64,000 nt of DNA from Rhodococcus sp. WMMA185 (lineage in GTDB: Bacteria > Actinomycetota > Actinomycetes > Mycobacteriales > Mycobacteriaceae), in the NCBI RefSeq assembly GCF_001767395.1, contig NZ_CP017014.1, positions 868,001 to 932,000 of the forward strand, read 5' to 3'. Of this stretch, positions 28,805 to 36,461 are shown one piece after another. Every line of letters begins with the position of its first letter. Position 1 is the first letter of the stretch. A model generated the notes under the pieces. That model was not told where the DNA came from and searched no databases. It was given only the letters and a program-made list of their open reading frames with translations. The translations under genes were made by a program, and so were the position numbers.

Positions 28805-29698
28805 ATGAAAAGACACGTCCTGTCGGTGGTCACGATTGCTTCGCTATTTCTCGCCGGGTGCGGCGGTTCCGGCAGCGACTCCCTCGAAGAAGCTCCGGTG
28901 CCGACTCCGGAGGGTTCGGTTTCGGTGGGGATCGGTGTGCCACAGCAACCATCCGCGAAAGATCAGGCGCCCACCGAACGTAGGGAGACGGTCACGGGCC
29001 AGGTCTCGATGACTGCGGGCGACCCGGTGGCCGTCGGTCGTCAGATCGTCGACGAGGTCGACTCGCTCGGTGGGCGGGTCGATCAGATCACCGAACAACC
29101 GGGCTCCGATGATCAGGATGCGAGCAGTTCCCTGACCATCCGGGTGCCCGCCGATGCGCTCGACCGGGCGCTGGACGATCTGAGGGAACTGGGCGAGGTC
29201 ACCAGCATCAGCGTTACCAGGAGTGACGTCACGATGCAGTCGCAGGATCTCGACGCACGGATCGCCGCGCTCACCGCATCCGTCTCGCGGCTGCAGGAAC
29301 TCATTGCGTCGGCGACGAGCACGGCGGACTTGATCGAGGCGGAAAATGCGCTGTCGGATCGTCAGGGTGAACTCGACAGCCTCACCGCTCAGCAGCGACT
29401 ACTCGACGAACAGGTTGCACTGGCCACACTGTGGATCGACGTCACCACCGAGGAGTCCGATCGACCCGGTGCCAGTCCCGACAACTTCTGGGAGGGTGTG
29501 GTTGCGGGCTGGAACTCCGTGCTGTCCGCGATACAGGGTGGCATCGTCGTCGTGGGAGTGCTGATTCCCTGGCTCGGCTTCGCGATAGTCATCGTATTAC
29601 TGGTCTACGGCGCGTACCGTCTCCGCCGGAAGTCCAAGAAGGCACCCAGCCCGGCTGCGGGCCAGGCGCCGGAACGAGATGAGGCTGAAGAGGAATGA
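28805..29698 (+). CDS. DUF4349 lipoprotein
   Basis: The 297-residue protein begins with a lipoprotein signal (SLFLAGCGGSGS, lipobox LAGC at residue ~18). The DUF4349 region shows VSMTAGDPVAVGRQIVDEVDSLGGRVDQ, LTIRVPADALDRALDDLRELGEV and a coiled-coil stretch DLDARIAALTASVSRLQELIASATSTADLIEAENALSDRQGELDSL. One membrane helix (about residues 238-262) follows, with a short basic/acidic tail. So it is anchored at both ends. Function unknown. The stop overlaps the rhodanese start (ATGA). Confidence 0.82.
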   Translation: MKRHVLSVVTIASLFLAGCGGSGSDSLEEAPVPTPEGSVSVGIGVPQQPSAKDQAPTERRETVTGQVSMTAGDPVAVGRQIVDEVDSLGGRVDQITEQPGSDDQDASSSLTIRVPADALDRALDDLRELGEVTSISVTRSDVTMQSQDLDARIAALTASVSRLQELIASATSTADLIEAENALSDRQGELDSLTAQQRLLDEQVALATLWIDVTTEESDRPGASPDNFWEGVVAGWNSVLSAIQGGIVVVGVLIPWLGFAIVIVLLVYGAYRLRRKSKKAPSPAAGQAPERDEAEEE

Positions 29699-30003
29699 TC
29701 GAGGTCGACCTGACTACCTTCGAGAGGGCGCTGGGTTCGGGAGCCCACGTCATCGATGTGCGCGAGGCCGACGAGTACGAACAGGTGAGGGTGCCGGGCG
29801 TCACCCCGATTCCCCTCAGCGAATTCGTCGAGCGGGTCGACGAGATTCCGGACGCCGAGACCGTCTATGTGATCTGTGCGGTGGGCGGTCGGAGTCTGCA
29901 GGTGGCGAGGTACCTGCATGCGCGGGGCATCAACGCCGTGTCGGTCGCCGGGGGGACGTCCGCGTGGTCGCAGTCCGGACGTCCCGTCGAGACCGGAGTC
30001 TGA
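29695..30003 (+). CDS. Single-domain rhodanese-like sulfurtransferase
   Basis: The 102-residue rhodanese domain shows AHVIDVREADEYEQVRVPGV and the active-site loop VICAVGGRS, whose Cys would carry the persulfide. The ATGA overlap with the DUF4349 gene indicates coupled translation. Cytosolic sulfur transfer is the likely role. Confidence 0.88.
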   Translation: MIEVDLTTFERALGSGAHVIDVREADEYEQVRVPGVTPIPLSEFVERVDEIPDAETVYVICAVGGRSLQVARYLHARGINAVSVAGGTSAWSQSGRPVETGV

Positions 30004-30046
30004 GGAGCTGTGGTCTGGGAAGCTGGGGGCTGAGAAGGCCGACCTC

Positions 30047-31105
30047 TTACGCACTGTCAGCTATTCGTCCTGTGTGAGTGGACCGGAATACCTCCCAGGA
30101 GAACCTGTCCGCCATCAGTCGAGCGCCGTGCCGCAGCGTGTGAAATGTCACCGTTCCCCAAATCAGGAGCAGCGCACACCAGAGAATCACCCCCACCTCG
30201 ACGATCATGGCCGAACCCAGGGCAACCCCAAGGGAGTTCGCCCCCAGCGCGCATGTGCCGACGGGAAAAGTGAAGCTCCACCAGGTGGGGGTGAAACTCA
30301 ATCCCCGCAAGAATGCTCGGGCGGTCACCGCGACGACGGTCATCAGAGCGATCACGCCGAATGCTCCGATCGCGATCCCGTAGACCGCTCCGAACGTGTG
30401 AAGCCAATCCAGCCCGGAGGCCGCACCGAGCAGGTTGGTCGCCGCCACGGACTGTCCGATCACCCCGAGCGGGATCCACACGGTGGGGATGAGTGGGGTA
30501 GCTGGAAGCCCGTTGCTCAGAAGATGCCCGCCGACGACGACGGCGACGCTCAGGGCTGCGATCAGGGCGAGCGCGAACAGTGCGTAGCAGATCACAAGCA
30601 TCGCAACCTTGGGCGCGCCTTGAGGAAGCTGCCGAACGAGTGCGGCGCCGCCGGCGGCGGAAACCATGGGCGGTACGACAGGCAGGAGCCAGGACGGAGT
30701 CGGAGCCACCTGATGCGGGCGTGTCAGCCGCCGCACCATGACGAAATAGGTAGCCAGTCCGATGACCGTGCCGATGGTCCACAAGACGGCCGAGGTGCCG
30801 ACGGCGGCACTTCCGAGAAGTGCACGCCCCGCCGAGCCCGCGCCGGCGCCGACCGTGAGCACGGCCATCGACACCGCACCGTAGAACGGAAACATCGCGT
30901 GGCTGCGCACATCTCCGAGCGCGTCTTCGCGGCGGCGGGCCCAGTGGCGTGCCAGCGCGGCCGTCAGCCCGATAAGCAATGCGACCGCGATCAGCCAGAA
31001 GAGCTCCGACGCGATCCGGGCCATGAAGATCTCGGCGGGCAACGCTGCTGCGACGACCGCGATGATGCCCGTTCCCATCACTGTTGCGAACCAATTAGGA
31101 GTCAT
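30047..31105 (-). CDS. TDT-family transporter (tellurite-resistance/dicarboxylate type)
   Basis: ATG 31105 gives 352 residues starting MTPNWFATVMGTGIIAVVAA, the signature first helix of the TehA/Mae1/SLAC1-like TDT family. About ten hydrophobic segments follow, including SFTPTWWSFTFPVGTCALG. Members carry C4-dicarboxylates, sulfite or other anions. It is divergent from a LysR-type regulator gene starting 91 bases away, which probably controls it. In-frame starts upstream (to 31426) overlap the regulator and are rejected. Confidence 0.82.
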   Translation of the reverse strand: MTPNWFATVMGTGIIAVVAAALPAEIFMARIASELFWLIAVALLIGLTAALARHWARRREDALGDVRSHAMFPFYGAVSMAVLTVGAGAGSAGRALLGSAAVGTSAVLWTIGTVIGLATYFVMVRRLTRPHQVAPTPSWLLPVVPPMVSAAGGAALVRQLPQGAPKVAMLVICYALFALALIAALSVAVVVGGHLLSNGLPATPLIPTVWIPLGVIGQSVAATNLLGAASGLDWLHTFGAVYGIAIGAFGVIALMTVVAVTARAFLRGLSFTPTWWSFTFPVGTCALGANSLGVALGSAMIVEVGVILWCALLLIWGTVTFHTLRHGARLMADRFSWEVFRSTHTGRIADSA

Positions 31106-31195
31106 GCGCACGAGACTTCCGGGGGATCGTTGCCCCCGGTAGAAGTCTTGTGGTTGGGTGCCCACATATTGCGGTTGTGGGACTAGCCTTGCGGT

Positions 31196-32119
31196 GTGCC
31201 GCTCTCTCCCCGAGTCCCCGAACTCAGCGCCCTGGACGTCCTGCTCTCCGTCGAACGACTGGGAAGCATGGGTGCGGCCGGGCGCGAACACGGTCTCAGT
31301 CAGCAGGCGGTGAGCGCGCGCGTGCGCTCGGCCGAGCGTCAGTTCGGCATCAAGGTGTTCAACAGGGGAACCGGTGGGGTGCGGCCCACGTCGGAGGGCG
31401 CACTCATCCTCGAGTGGGCGAGCCACGTCCTCGCGACCGCGGAGGAGTTGGCATCGGGAGTCGCAGCCTTGCGCGGTGAGCGGCAGGCCGGGCTGACCGT
31501 GGCGGCCAGCATGACGATCGCTGAGTACCTCGTCCCTAGTTGGACCGTCGCCATGCGGCGCAAGTACCCGAACGTAGTGACGAATGTGCGTCTGCTCAAT
31601 TCGTCCGAGGTGATCAGCCGTGTGTTGTCCGGTGATTCGGATCTCGGTTTCGTCGAGGGCCCAGACATTCCGACGGGGCTACAGTCGCGCGAAATCGGCC
31701 GCGATCACCTGGTCGTGGTGGTCCCGCCGGGGCATGAATGGGCTCGCCGGTCGCCGATTCCCCTGTCAGAACTCGCCGCGACGCCGATGATCCAGCGGGA
31801 GTCCGGTTCCGGGACACGCACCACGCTCGAGAATGCGGTGCCGCACTGCGTCCCACCATTGCTGGAGTTGACGTCCTGTACGGCGGTGAAGGCTGCGGTG
31901 GTGGCGGGCAATGCCCCCGCGGTGCTGTCGTCGCTGGCGGTGTCCGCCGATCTGACGGACGGCCGGCTCGCCTCGGTCGAGGTGGAGGGACTGACGCTTC
32001 CCCGTCGCCTGTTGGCTGTGTGGGATCCGGTGCGCGGGGTGCGCGGCGCGGCGCGTGACTTCCTCGACATCGCGCTCGGTGCCGCGTCGCAAAAATCATC
32101 GGCGGCGGTTCCCAGCTGA
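31196..32119 (+). CDS. LysR-type transcriptional regulator
   Basis: The 307-residue protein starts at GTG 31196. The winged HTH is LDVLLSVERLGSMGAAGREHGLSQQAVSARVRSAERQFGIKVFNR, followed by the linker helix and a periplasmic-binding-like effector domain from about residue 95. Likely regulator of the divergent TDT transporter gene. The effector is unknown. Confidence 0.86.
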   Translation: MPLSPRVPELSALDVLLSVERLGSMGAAGREHGLSQQAVSARVRSAERQFGIKVFNRGTGGVRPTSEGALILEWASHVLATAEELASGVAALRGERQAGLTVAASMTIAEYLVPSWTVAMRRKYPNVVTNVRLLNSSEVISRVLSGDSDLGFVEGPDIPTGLQSREIGRDHLVVVVPPGHEWARRSPIPLSELAATPMIQRESGSGTRTTLENAVPHCVPPLLELTSCTAVKAAVVAGNAPAVLSSLAVSADLTDGRLASVEVEGLTLPRRLLAVWDPVRGVRGAARDFLDIALGAASQKSSAAVPS

Positions 32120-32124
32120 GCTTA

Positions 32125-32592
32125 CTACCCCTCGGCTCCGGGGAATCCGTGTTGACGCCACGCCTCGTAGGTCACCAGTGCCGCGGCGTTGGACAGGTTC
32201 AGCGAGCGGCGACCCGGCAGCATCGGGATGCGTAGTCGCTCGGTCACGTGGGGATCGGCCAGCACCTCCTCGGACAAACCCGTGGGTTCGGGCCCGAAGA
32301 GCAGTACGTCACCGGATTCGTAGGCGATGTCGGCGTATGACACGGTGGCGTGCGCCGTGAACGCGAATACCCGGGCCGGTTCGAGTGCCGCCCACGCCGC
32401 CTCGAGGTTGTCGTGCACCGTTACCGACGCCAGATCGTGGTAGTCCAGCCCGGCACGCCTGAGTTTCGGCTCGGACAGGTCGAAGCCGAGTGGGCCCACC
32501 AGATGCAGTTCGCAACCGGAGCCTGCAACCAAGCGGATGGCATTGCCGGTGTTGGGTGGGATTCGGGGCTCGTGGAACATCACCTTGAACAC
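32125..32592 (-). CDS. trmL: tRNA (cytidine(34)-2'-O)-methyltransferase TrmL (SPOUT family)
   Basis: GTG 32592 gives 155 residues, MFKVMFHEPRIPPNTGNAIRL, matching the N-terminus of the family. The SPOUT knot motifs are LLFGPEPTGLSEEVL and RIPMLPGRRSLNLSNAAALVTYEAW. It methylates the wobble base of tRNA-Leu in known members. The coding frame extends upstream without homology (ATG 32616 is an alternative start). The first 24 bases of the gene are repeated, with three changes, at 34419-34442, which suggests that an element inserted here and supplied a new 5' end and leader. Confidence 0.87.
   Translation of the reverse strand: MFKVMFHEPRIPPNTGNAIRLVAGSGCELHLVGPLGFDLSEPKLRRAGLDYHDLASVTVHDNLEAAWAALEPARVFAFTAHATVSYADIAYESGDVLLFGPEPTGLSEEVLADPHVTERLRIPMLPGRRSLNLSNAAALVTYEAWRQHGFPGAEG
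32569..32583 (+). repeat. 15-bp direct repeat, right junction of the insert in trmL (copy 1)
   Basis: CTCGTGGAACATCAC here is identical to 34419-34433. Read on the minus strand it encodes VMFHE of TrmL (codons 4-8). Similarity continues to the GTG start codon (21 of 24 bases). It looks like one half of a duplicated attachment site. Confidence 0.8.
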
Positions 32593-32901
32593 AACGAACT
32601 CTAACAAGCCCGGCATGGCAGCACTGCTGGAGAACGGCCTTGCCCTTGGCTGGCGTAACCACGGCTCGAAACGCCGGGGACAGATCCAAAGGCTCATGAG
32701 AGCCTTGCATCCCCCGTGATGGGCAGGAAGGCTTGGTGGGAGGAGGCGATGGCCGATTGAATGACACCCGACATGTGGGTGGGAGTCGCGGAGGCGGCTC
32801 CAAGCGTCGTTCCCTACTTGGCAGAAATCGCGGAACACGCGACATGTTGTGCACGACATTCATGAAACGGATGTCCAATATCTGACAGCAGGCTAGGAAT
32901 C

Positions 32902-34029
32902 TCAGCTCCCGCCGATGGGTAAGCGCGCTTTGGGGTTGTCAATCACCTCGATTGACGTGCAATAAGCCTGACCTTCGCCTTCTTCAATGAAGTGGGTGGT
33001 CGACAATTCAACCCTGGATATCGTTGTGCGGCTATTCAGTGCAGCGAGTATGCCCTCGTGGAGGTAAGCCAGCGATTCACCCCTGCCGCTAGCGGTAATA
33101 GCCGAGATGTCGACGGAAACAATCGCCGGATAGCGCCCGGAAAATTGGGAAGCAGCTGACTTTATAGATCGAATTATGCTTTTGACACGGTCCTGACGTA
33201 CCTCGCACCCCACGTTGAGGTTGATGAATCGACCAAGGGTTCCATTCTGATCGACAGCGATAGCTTCCGTAGACCTAAGATCAAACTCGGTATCACCTCT
33301 AGGGAGTGCGAGTGCCGTAGGTCCGCTGCCCGCAGGAAGGATCCTAAAATTGGCCGTGAACAGGCTATCGGAAGTTTCGCTGAACTGGGACGGTTGAGGT
33401 CGGCCCAAGCCTTCCCGGGCAGTCGCCACGATACGGTCGATGAATTCGCGGCGTGGCTCAATGTGAAATATTGCGTCGAGAAGTAGAGCTGAATGGGTTA
33501 CGCGTTCGGGAAATGCAGCGCGTAGCTTCCGACTGAGAATTCGATACAACTCGAATCGATTCTTGTCTTGCTGGCTAGCCCTACTTTTGTGTTTGCATTC
33601 AACTTCCAAGCAATCATCTATCAGTAGATCTGGCGTCTGAACACTGGCCTCTGGGATGAAAAGTACTCGCCGCCCTGATTGCACATACTCGGCAGCCACG
33701 CGAATCTCGTGTATGGCGCTCGAGACTCGATCTGGATCGTCCAGCCGCAGATCGTCAATACGAGTCTCCAGGTTTTGCGTGCCCGCATCTCGAAGAGCCT
33801 GGATATTGAACATTAGTTCGCCGATCTGCAACAGCTGCTGCGAACGGGATAGCCCTTCAGGCGGGGTGTTCCTGTACTGTTCTAGCCACAAGGCGATAGC
33901 GTGCGTATCCCTATGAGGACGGGCTGAGTGCGCGGCCAGCCAGTCGGCGCCCATCAAGTCGGTCAGCTCGTTCGCCTGTGCGATGTAATCCTCCGTCGTA
34001 TACGTCCGTACTCCAGGCTGGCTCGACAT
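32902..34029 (-). CDS. Hypothetical protein with putative PD-(D/E)XK nuclease core
   Basis: ATG 34029 gives 375 residues. I do not recognise the family, but residues 104-147 show the order expected of a PD-(D/E)XK nuclease: Glu108 in AIHEIRVAAEYV, then PDLLIDD (Asp134) on a strand, then LEVECKHK (Glu144-x-Lys146) on the next. The N-terminal 100 residues look helical (EDYIAQANELTDLMGADWLAAH, SRSQQLLQIGELMFNIQALRDAG) and the C-terminal 200 alternate strands and helices without known motifs. Codon third positions are less GC-rich than in neighbours, indicating transfer. Role unknown; an orphan restriction or defence nuclease is possible. A frame extension upstream to 34275 is not supported. Confidence 0.65.
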   Translation of the reverse strand: MSSQPGVRTYTTEDYIAQANELTDLMGADWLAAHSARPHRDTHAIALWLEQYRNTPPEGLSRSQQLLQIGELMFNIQALRDAGTQNLETRIDDLRLDDPDRVSSAIHEIRVAAEYVQSGRRVLFIPEASVQTPDLLIDDCLEVECKHKSRASQQDKNRFELYRILSRKLRAAFPERVTHSALLLDAIFHIEPRREFIDRIVATAREGLGRPQPSQFSETSDSLFTANFRILPAGSGPTALALPRGDTEFDLRSTEAIAVDQNGTLGRFINLNVGCEVRQDRVKSIIRSIKSAASQFSGRYPAIVSVDISAITASGRGESLAYLHEGILAALNSRTTISRVELSTTHFIEEGEGQAYCTSIEVIDNPKARLPIGGS

Positions 34030-34058
34030 GATCGCACGATAGAACAAGATGCCGACAT

Positions 34059-34271
34059 TCAGCAGCCCGAACCGCGCCTCCGAGGGATCTGAGCGGTAAA
34101 TGTCGTGGGTGTCGGGTTCGAACGGGCGGCGGTAGCCCCGCCCTCGGCGGTCGAGACTTCGGCGAAGGGATCGCCCGAGACCCGGGCTACGCCGTCGATA
34201 AGCTCCCGGATGAACTTGACGGGACCTGAAGTGGCCCCAAGTTCGACCCGCTCGGGGTACGCGCTTTCTGT
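34059..34271 (-). pseudogene. Start-less coding-like remnant inside the insert
   Basis: A 70-codon open frame between two stops reads YPERVELGATSGPVKFIREL and continues IDGVARVSGDPFAEVSTAEG. Third positions are mostly G or C in this frame only, as in real genes here, but there is no ATG, GTG or TTG. It overlaps the upstream extension of the nuclease frame in another phase. Family not recognised; probably the tail of a truncated gene. Confidence 0.3.
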
Positions 34272-34418
34272 TCACAGCTGATGGTGAATCCGTTTGTGGG
34301 CGTGGCTATGCTGTGTGAACGGTGCATGACGGGTTCTCTCCGTTGTGAGCCCAGGCTTTCGGACGGTGTTCGTACCACCGCCGGGGGCTGTTCAGGTTTT
34401 GTGGAGGCTGCTGTCCGA

Positions 34419-34433
34419 CTCGTGGAACATCAC
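34419..34433 (+). repeat. 15-bp direct repeat, left junction of the insert (copy 2)
   Basis: CTCGTGGAACATCAC, identical to 32569-32583 and in the same orientation, 1850 bp apart. On the minus strand it is preceded by GTGTTCCGA, which is the likely ancestral TrmL start MFR. Confidence 0.8.
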
Positions 34434-34525
34434 TCGGAACACCGGCGGGACAGTACGCTGCGGAGTCGGCTCCACTTCCCTGAGAACGCTTGAGTCTTAG
34501 AGAGGCCGAGAGTTCGGGATTGCAT

Positions 34526-34559
34526 GACGAAGGCCCCACCAATTGGCGAGGCCTTCGTC
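34526..34559 (-). terminator. Hairpin downstream of the first small secreted-protein gene
   Basis: GACGAAGGCC (34526-34535) and GGCCTTCGTC (34550-34559) form a perfect 10-bp stem with a 14-base loop, directly after the stop at 34578 in the leftward direction. The paralogous gene has an equivalent hairpin at 35869-35889. Confidence 0.65.
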
Positions 34560-34577
34560 GGATCAGTTGCCGAAGAT

Positions 34578-34955
34578 TCAGTTCTCGGAGCTCAGGCTGC
34601 CCGTGCCCGTGCTCGAGCCGGAGTCATCAGCGGAGCCGCTGGAGTCGGACGCTGAGCCGTCATCGGAGTCGTCATCGGCATCACCGGTGCCGTCATCGGT
34701 GGAGCCGAGGGAGTCGCCGATGGAGCCGACGGACCCGGTGGAGTCTTCTGTGGAGCCGGTGCCCAGGCTGCCGAAGTCGACGCCGCCGTTCATGACGTCA
34801 GCGACCAGCTCACCGAATTCCATGCTGCCCGCGATCAGATCCTCGACGGGGACGGGATTGGCCGTGGGTTCTGCGCTGGCCGGCGCCGCGACGGCCAGCC
34901 CGAGGAGCGGGGAGACGGCGAATGCGATTGCGGCGGTGCGAACTGACTTCTTCAT
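34578..34955 (-). CDS. Small secreted acidic Ser/Gly/Asp-rich protein (copy A)
   Basis: The 125-residue protein has a Sec signal peptide (MKKSVRTAAIAFAVSPLLGLAVAAPASA, cleavage after ASA). A short conserved domain follows (NPVPVEDLIAGSMEFGELVADVMNGGVDFGSLGTGSTE), then a low-complexity tail of Asp, Ser, Gly and Thr. Family not recognised. A paralogue lies at 35914-36222; the two share signal peptide and domain and differ mainly in tail length (this one is richer in Asp). The upstream leader sequences are also similar, as part of a tandem duplication. Confidence 0.75.
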   Translation of the reverse strand: MKKSVRTAAIAFAVSPLLGLAVAAPASAEPTANPVPVEDLIAGSMEFGELVADVMNGGVDFGSLGTGSTEDSTGSVGSIGDSLGSTDDGTGDADDDSDDGSASDSSGSADDSGSSTGTGSLSSEN

Positions 34956-35207
34956 GGCCCTCTTTCGTCTCGAGTTGATCGCACGAAATGGCGAACAGGC
35001 ATTTGCAGCCCAAGAGTGCGAGTGACAGAGAACACTAACACCAGGGAAGGTGATTACGATTCAATTACTGTCGGCCCGTGTCGCACTTCACTTGCGGCAT
35101 GCCGTGTGTCGGTTCGGAAATGTGATCCCTCGACAGGGCTCGACGGAGGCGGCGCAAGATGCAGAGGCGCGCGATTATCCGCGATAATCGACGATATTGC
35201 CGGACGG

Positions 35208-35406
35208 GTCCGCGATCTCTCGGCTCCATCTTTCGAGGCGGATCATGGGTGTACGCACCCAACGGAAGGTGCATCTTCACCAGAGCATCGCTGTGGCACA
35301 GTGTGTTCGGGCACTGCAGCTTCCTCGGCTGGGAATTCGATGATTGCCGACGGCGCCCAACGGCCTTCGCCGGCGTCGTTGGGTGCGTACGCGGCGGCCC
35401 ATGGAC
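35208..35406 (+). pseudogene. Fragment of a pentapeptide-repeat gene (copy A, decayed)
   Basis: This stretch matches 36478-37107 of the intact gene with two large gaps. It keeps [23 protein letters not shown], against RASLWHSVFRRCSFLGSEFDDCR in the intact copy, and the final AYAAAHGLD. Roughly 180 and 255 bases are missing at two internal points. No start codon or complete repeat domain remains. Confidence 0.8.
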
Positions 35407-35697
35407 TCGATCCGCCGCGATCTGCCGGGCGACATCACGCGGGAGAAGTTCGATGCCACCATCGACGAACTCAATGCGAACGAGGTGCCGATCGCGGGGG
35501 CCCACGTGGTCGTCATCGGTCGTGGTGTCACGGTTGGCCGGCCAATCGGCCTGCTTTTCACGCGGCGTAGTGAGAACGCGACGGTTACGTTGTGTCACAA
35601 CGGAACTCGGGATCTCGCCGCGGAGTTTCGGCGTGCAGACATCGTGATCGCGGCCGCTGGAGTCCCGGGGCTGGTGACCGCCGACATGGTGGCGTAG
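35407..35697 (+). pseudogene. folD: folD fragment (copy A, decayed)
   Basis: Codons for [25 protein letters not shown] are joined directly to [25 protein letters not shown] and then [18 protein letters not shown], after which the frame ends in VA and stop. Compared with the intact folD at 37164-38024 it lacks the first ~63 codons, an internal ~185 bases (including the PLPK and PCTPRG motifs) and the C-terminus. The reading frame is still open, but the catalytic and folate-binding parts are gone. Confidence 0.85.
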
Positions 35698-35805
35698 GGG
35701 AGCGTTCGTATTCGGCGCCGCAACGCTGCTGGCGGCAGTCTTCCGCTTGATGATGCAGTCCGAACGTGGCTAGCGGTGTCGATCGACCCGCTCGGAACCG
35801 GCTAG
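35688..35805 (+). pseudogene. DUF3017 gene fragment (copy A, decayed)
   Basis: Bases resume the similarity at the equivalent of 38124 (GGGGAGCGTTCGTRTTCGGC region) and run to the stop, with a further deletion of about 75 bases after CCGAACGTG. The first ~300 bases corresponding to folD end and gene start are missing. Confidence 0.8.
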
Positions 35806-35868
35806 CGACAATCCGGAGCCGAACTGTTGGCAATACTCTGAGGATGGATTTCTGATTGAACGAGCGAA

Positions 35869-35889
35869 GGCCCCGCCGTTAGCGGGGCC
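35869..35889 (-). terminator. Hairpin downstream of the second small secreted-protein gene
   Basis: GGCCCCGC (35869-35876) and GCGGGGCC (35882-35889) form a perfect 8-bp stem around CGTTA, 25 bases past the stop at 35914 on the minus strand. Confidence 0.75.
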
Positions 35890-35913
35890 GGCATCGGGTC
35901 AGCTGCCCAAAGT

Positions 35914-36222
35914 TCACTCGCTGGAACCGAGGCTGCCCGTGCTCGAGCCGGAGCCTGAGCCCTCATCGGTGGACCCGAGGGAGCCGACGGAGCCGGTGGA
36001 CTCTTTGGTGGAGCCGGTGCCCAGGCTGCCGAAGTCCACGCCGGCATTCCCGACGCCAACCATGAGGTTACCGAGTTCCAAGCTGCCCGTGACTAGATCC
36101 GCGATCGGGACGGGCTCGCCCGAGTCGTATGTGGTTTCTGCACTAGCCGGCGCCGCGAGGGCCAGCCCGATGAGTGGAGAGACGGCTAATGCAATTGCTG
36201 CGGTGCGAACGGACTTCTTCAT
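35914..36222 (-). CDS. Small secreted Ser/Gly-rich protein (copy B)
   Basis: ATG 36222 gives 102 residues: signal peptide MKKSVRTAAIALAVSPLIGL...APASA, then EPVPIADLVTGSLELGNLMVGVGNAGVDFGSLGTGSTKES, and a Gly/Ser tail with GSLGS units. It is a close paralogue of the gene at 34578-34955, oriented the same way. Function unknown. Divergent from the pentapeptide-repeat gene. The upstream region is AT-rich (bases 36300-36420) and probably holds both promoters. Confidence 0.75.
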   Translation of the reverse strand: MKKSVRTAAIALAVSPLIGLALAAPASAETTYDSGEPVPIADLVTGSLELGNLMVGVGNAGVDFGSLGTGSTKESTGSVGSLGSTDEGSGSGSSTGSLGSSE

Positions 36223-36461
36223 GGCTTTCTTTCGTTTCGAGTTGGTCGCACGAGCTGGCGACCAGGTGTTGTTCAGCCCAAAGGAGCGGATGGCAGAAAA
36301 TGATAACAAAACAATAACGTTAGGGGAAGACAATTACTGTCGGTTGTGGTGGACGGGTCACATTTCTCTCACGCCATGCTCCGCGTTGAATCTGCCTTTA
36401 ATTTTCCTTTAATTCGCCTGTGCTCCTCGACGCAAGCGGCCGCAAAATCTCGAGGCACACA

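Larger units (their letters stand above)
32584..34433 (-). mobile_element. 1.85-kb insertion at the 5' end of trmL carrying one nuclease-like gene
   Basis: The segment is bounded by the 15-bp direct repeats at 32569-32583 and 34419-34433, and its base composition is visibly lower in GC than its surroundings. At 34442 on the minus strand a second trmL start reads MFRVMFHE and then diverges into SDSSLHKT and a stop. This is the expected scar if an element entered codon 8 of trmL and brought a replacement 5' end. The only intact gene is 32902-34029. No integrase or transposase is present, so the element would be defective or moved in trans. The 308 bases at 32593-32901 between nuclease stop and trmL start hold no gene I can support. 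Confidence 0.6.
34030..34577. other. Gene-poor left part of the insert and flank
   Basis: No convincing complete gene. Contents: a start-less coding-like remnant (34059-34271), the second trmL 5' end (34419-34442) with a TACTGT that could be a -10 element of a leaderless start, and the hairpin at 34526-34559. A 46-codon frame on the minus strand begins near 34325 (MHRSHSIATPTNGF) and has no recognisable feature. Confidence 0.4.

Noticed and set aside
34030-34275. Longer version of the nuclease protein beginning at 34275
   Set aside because: The added segment is Arg-rich, lacks a ribosome binding site, and overlaps a better codon-biased frame in another phase.
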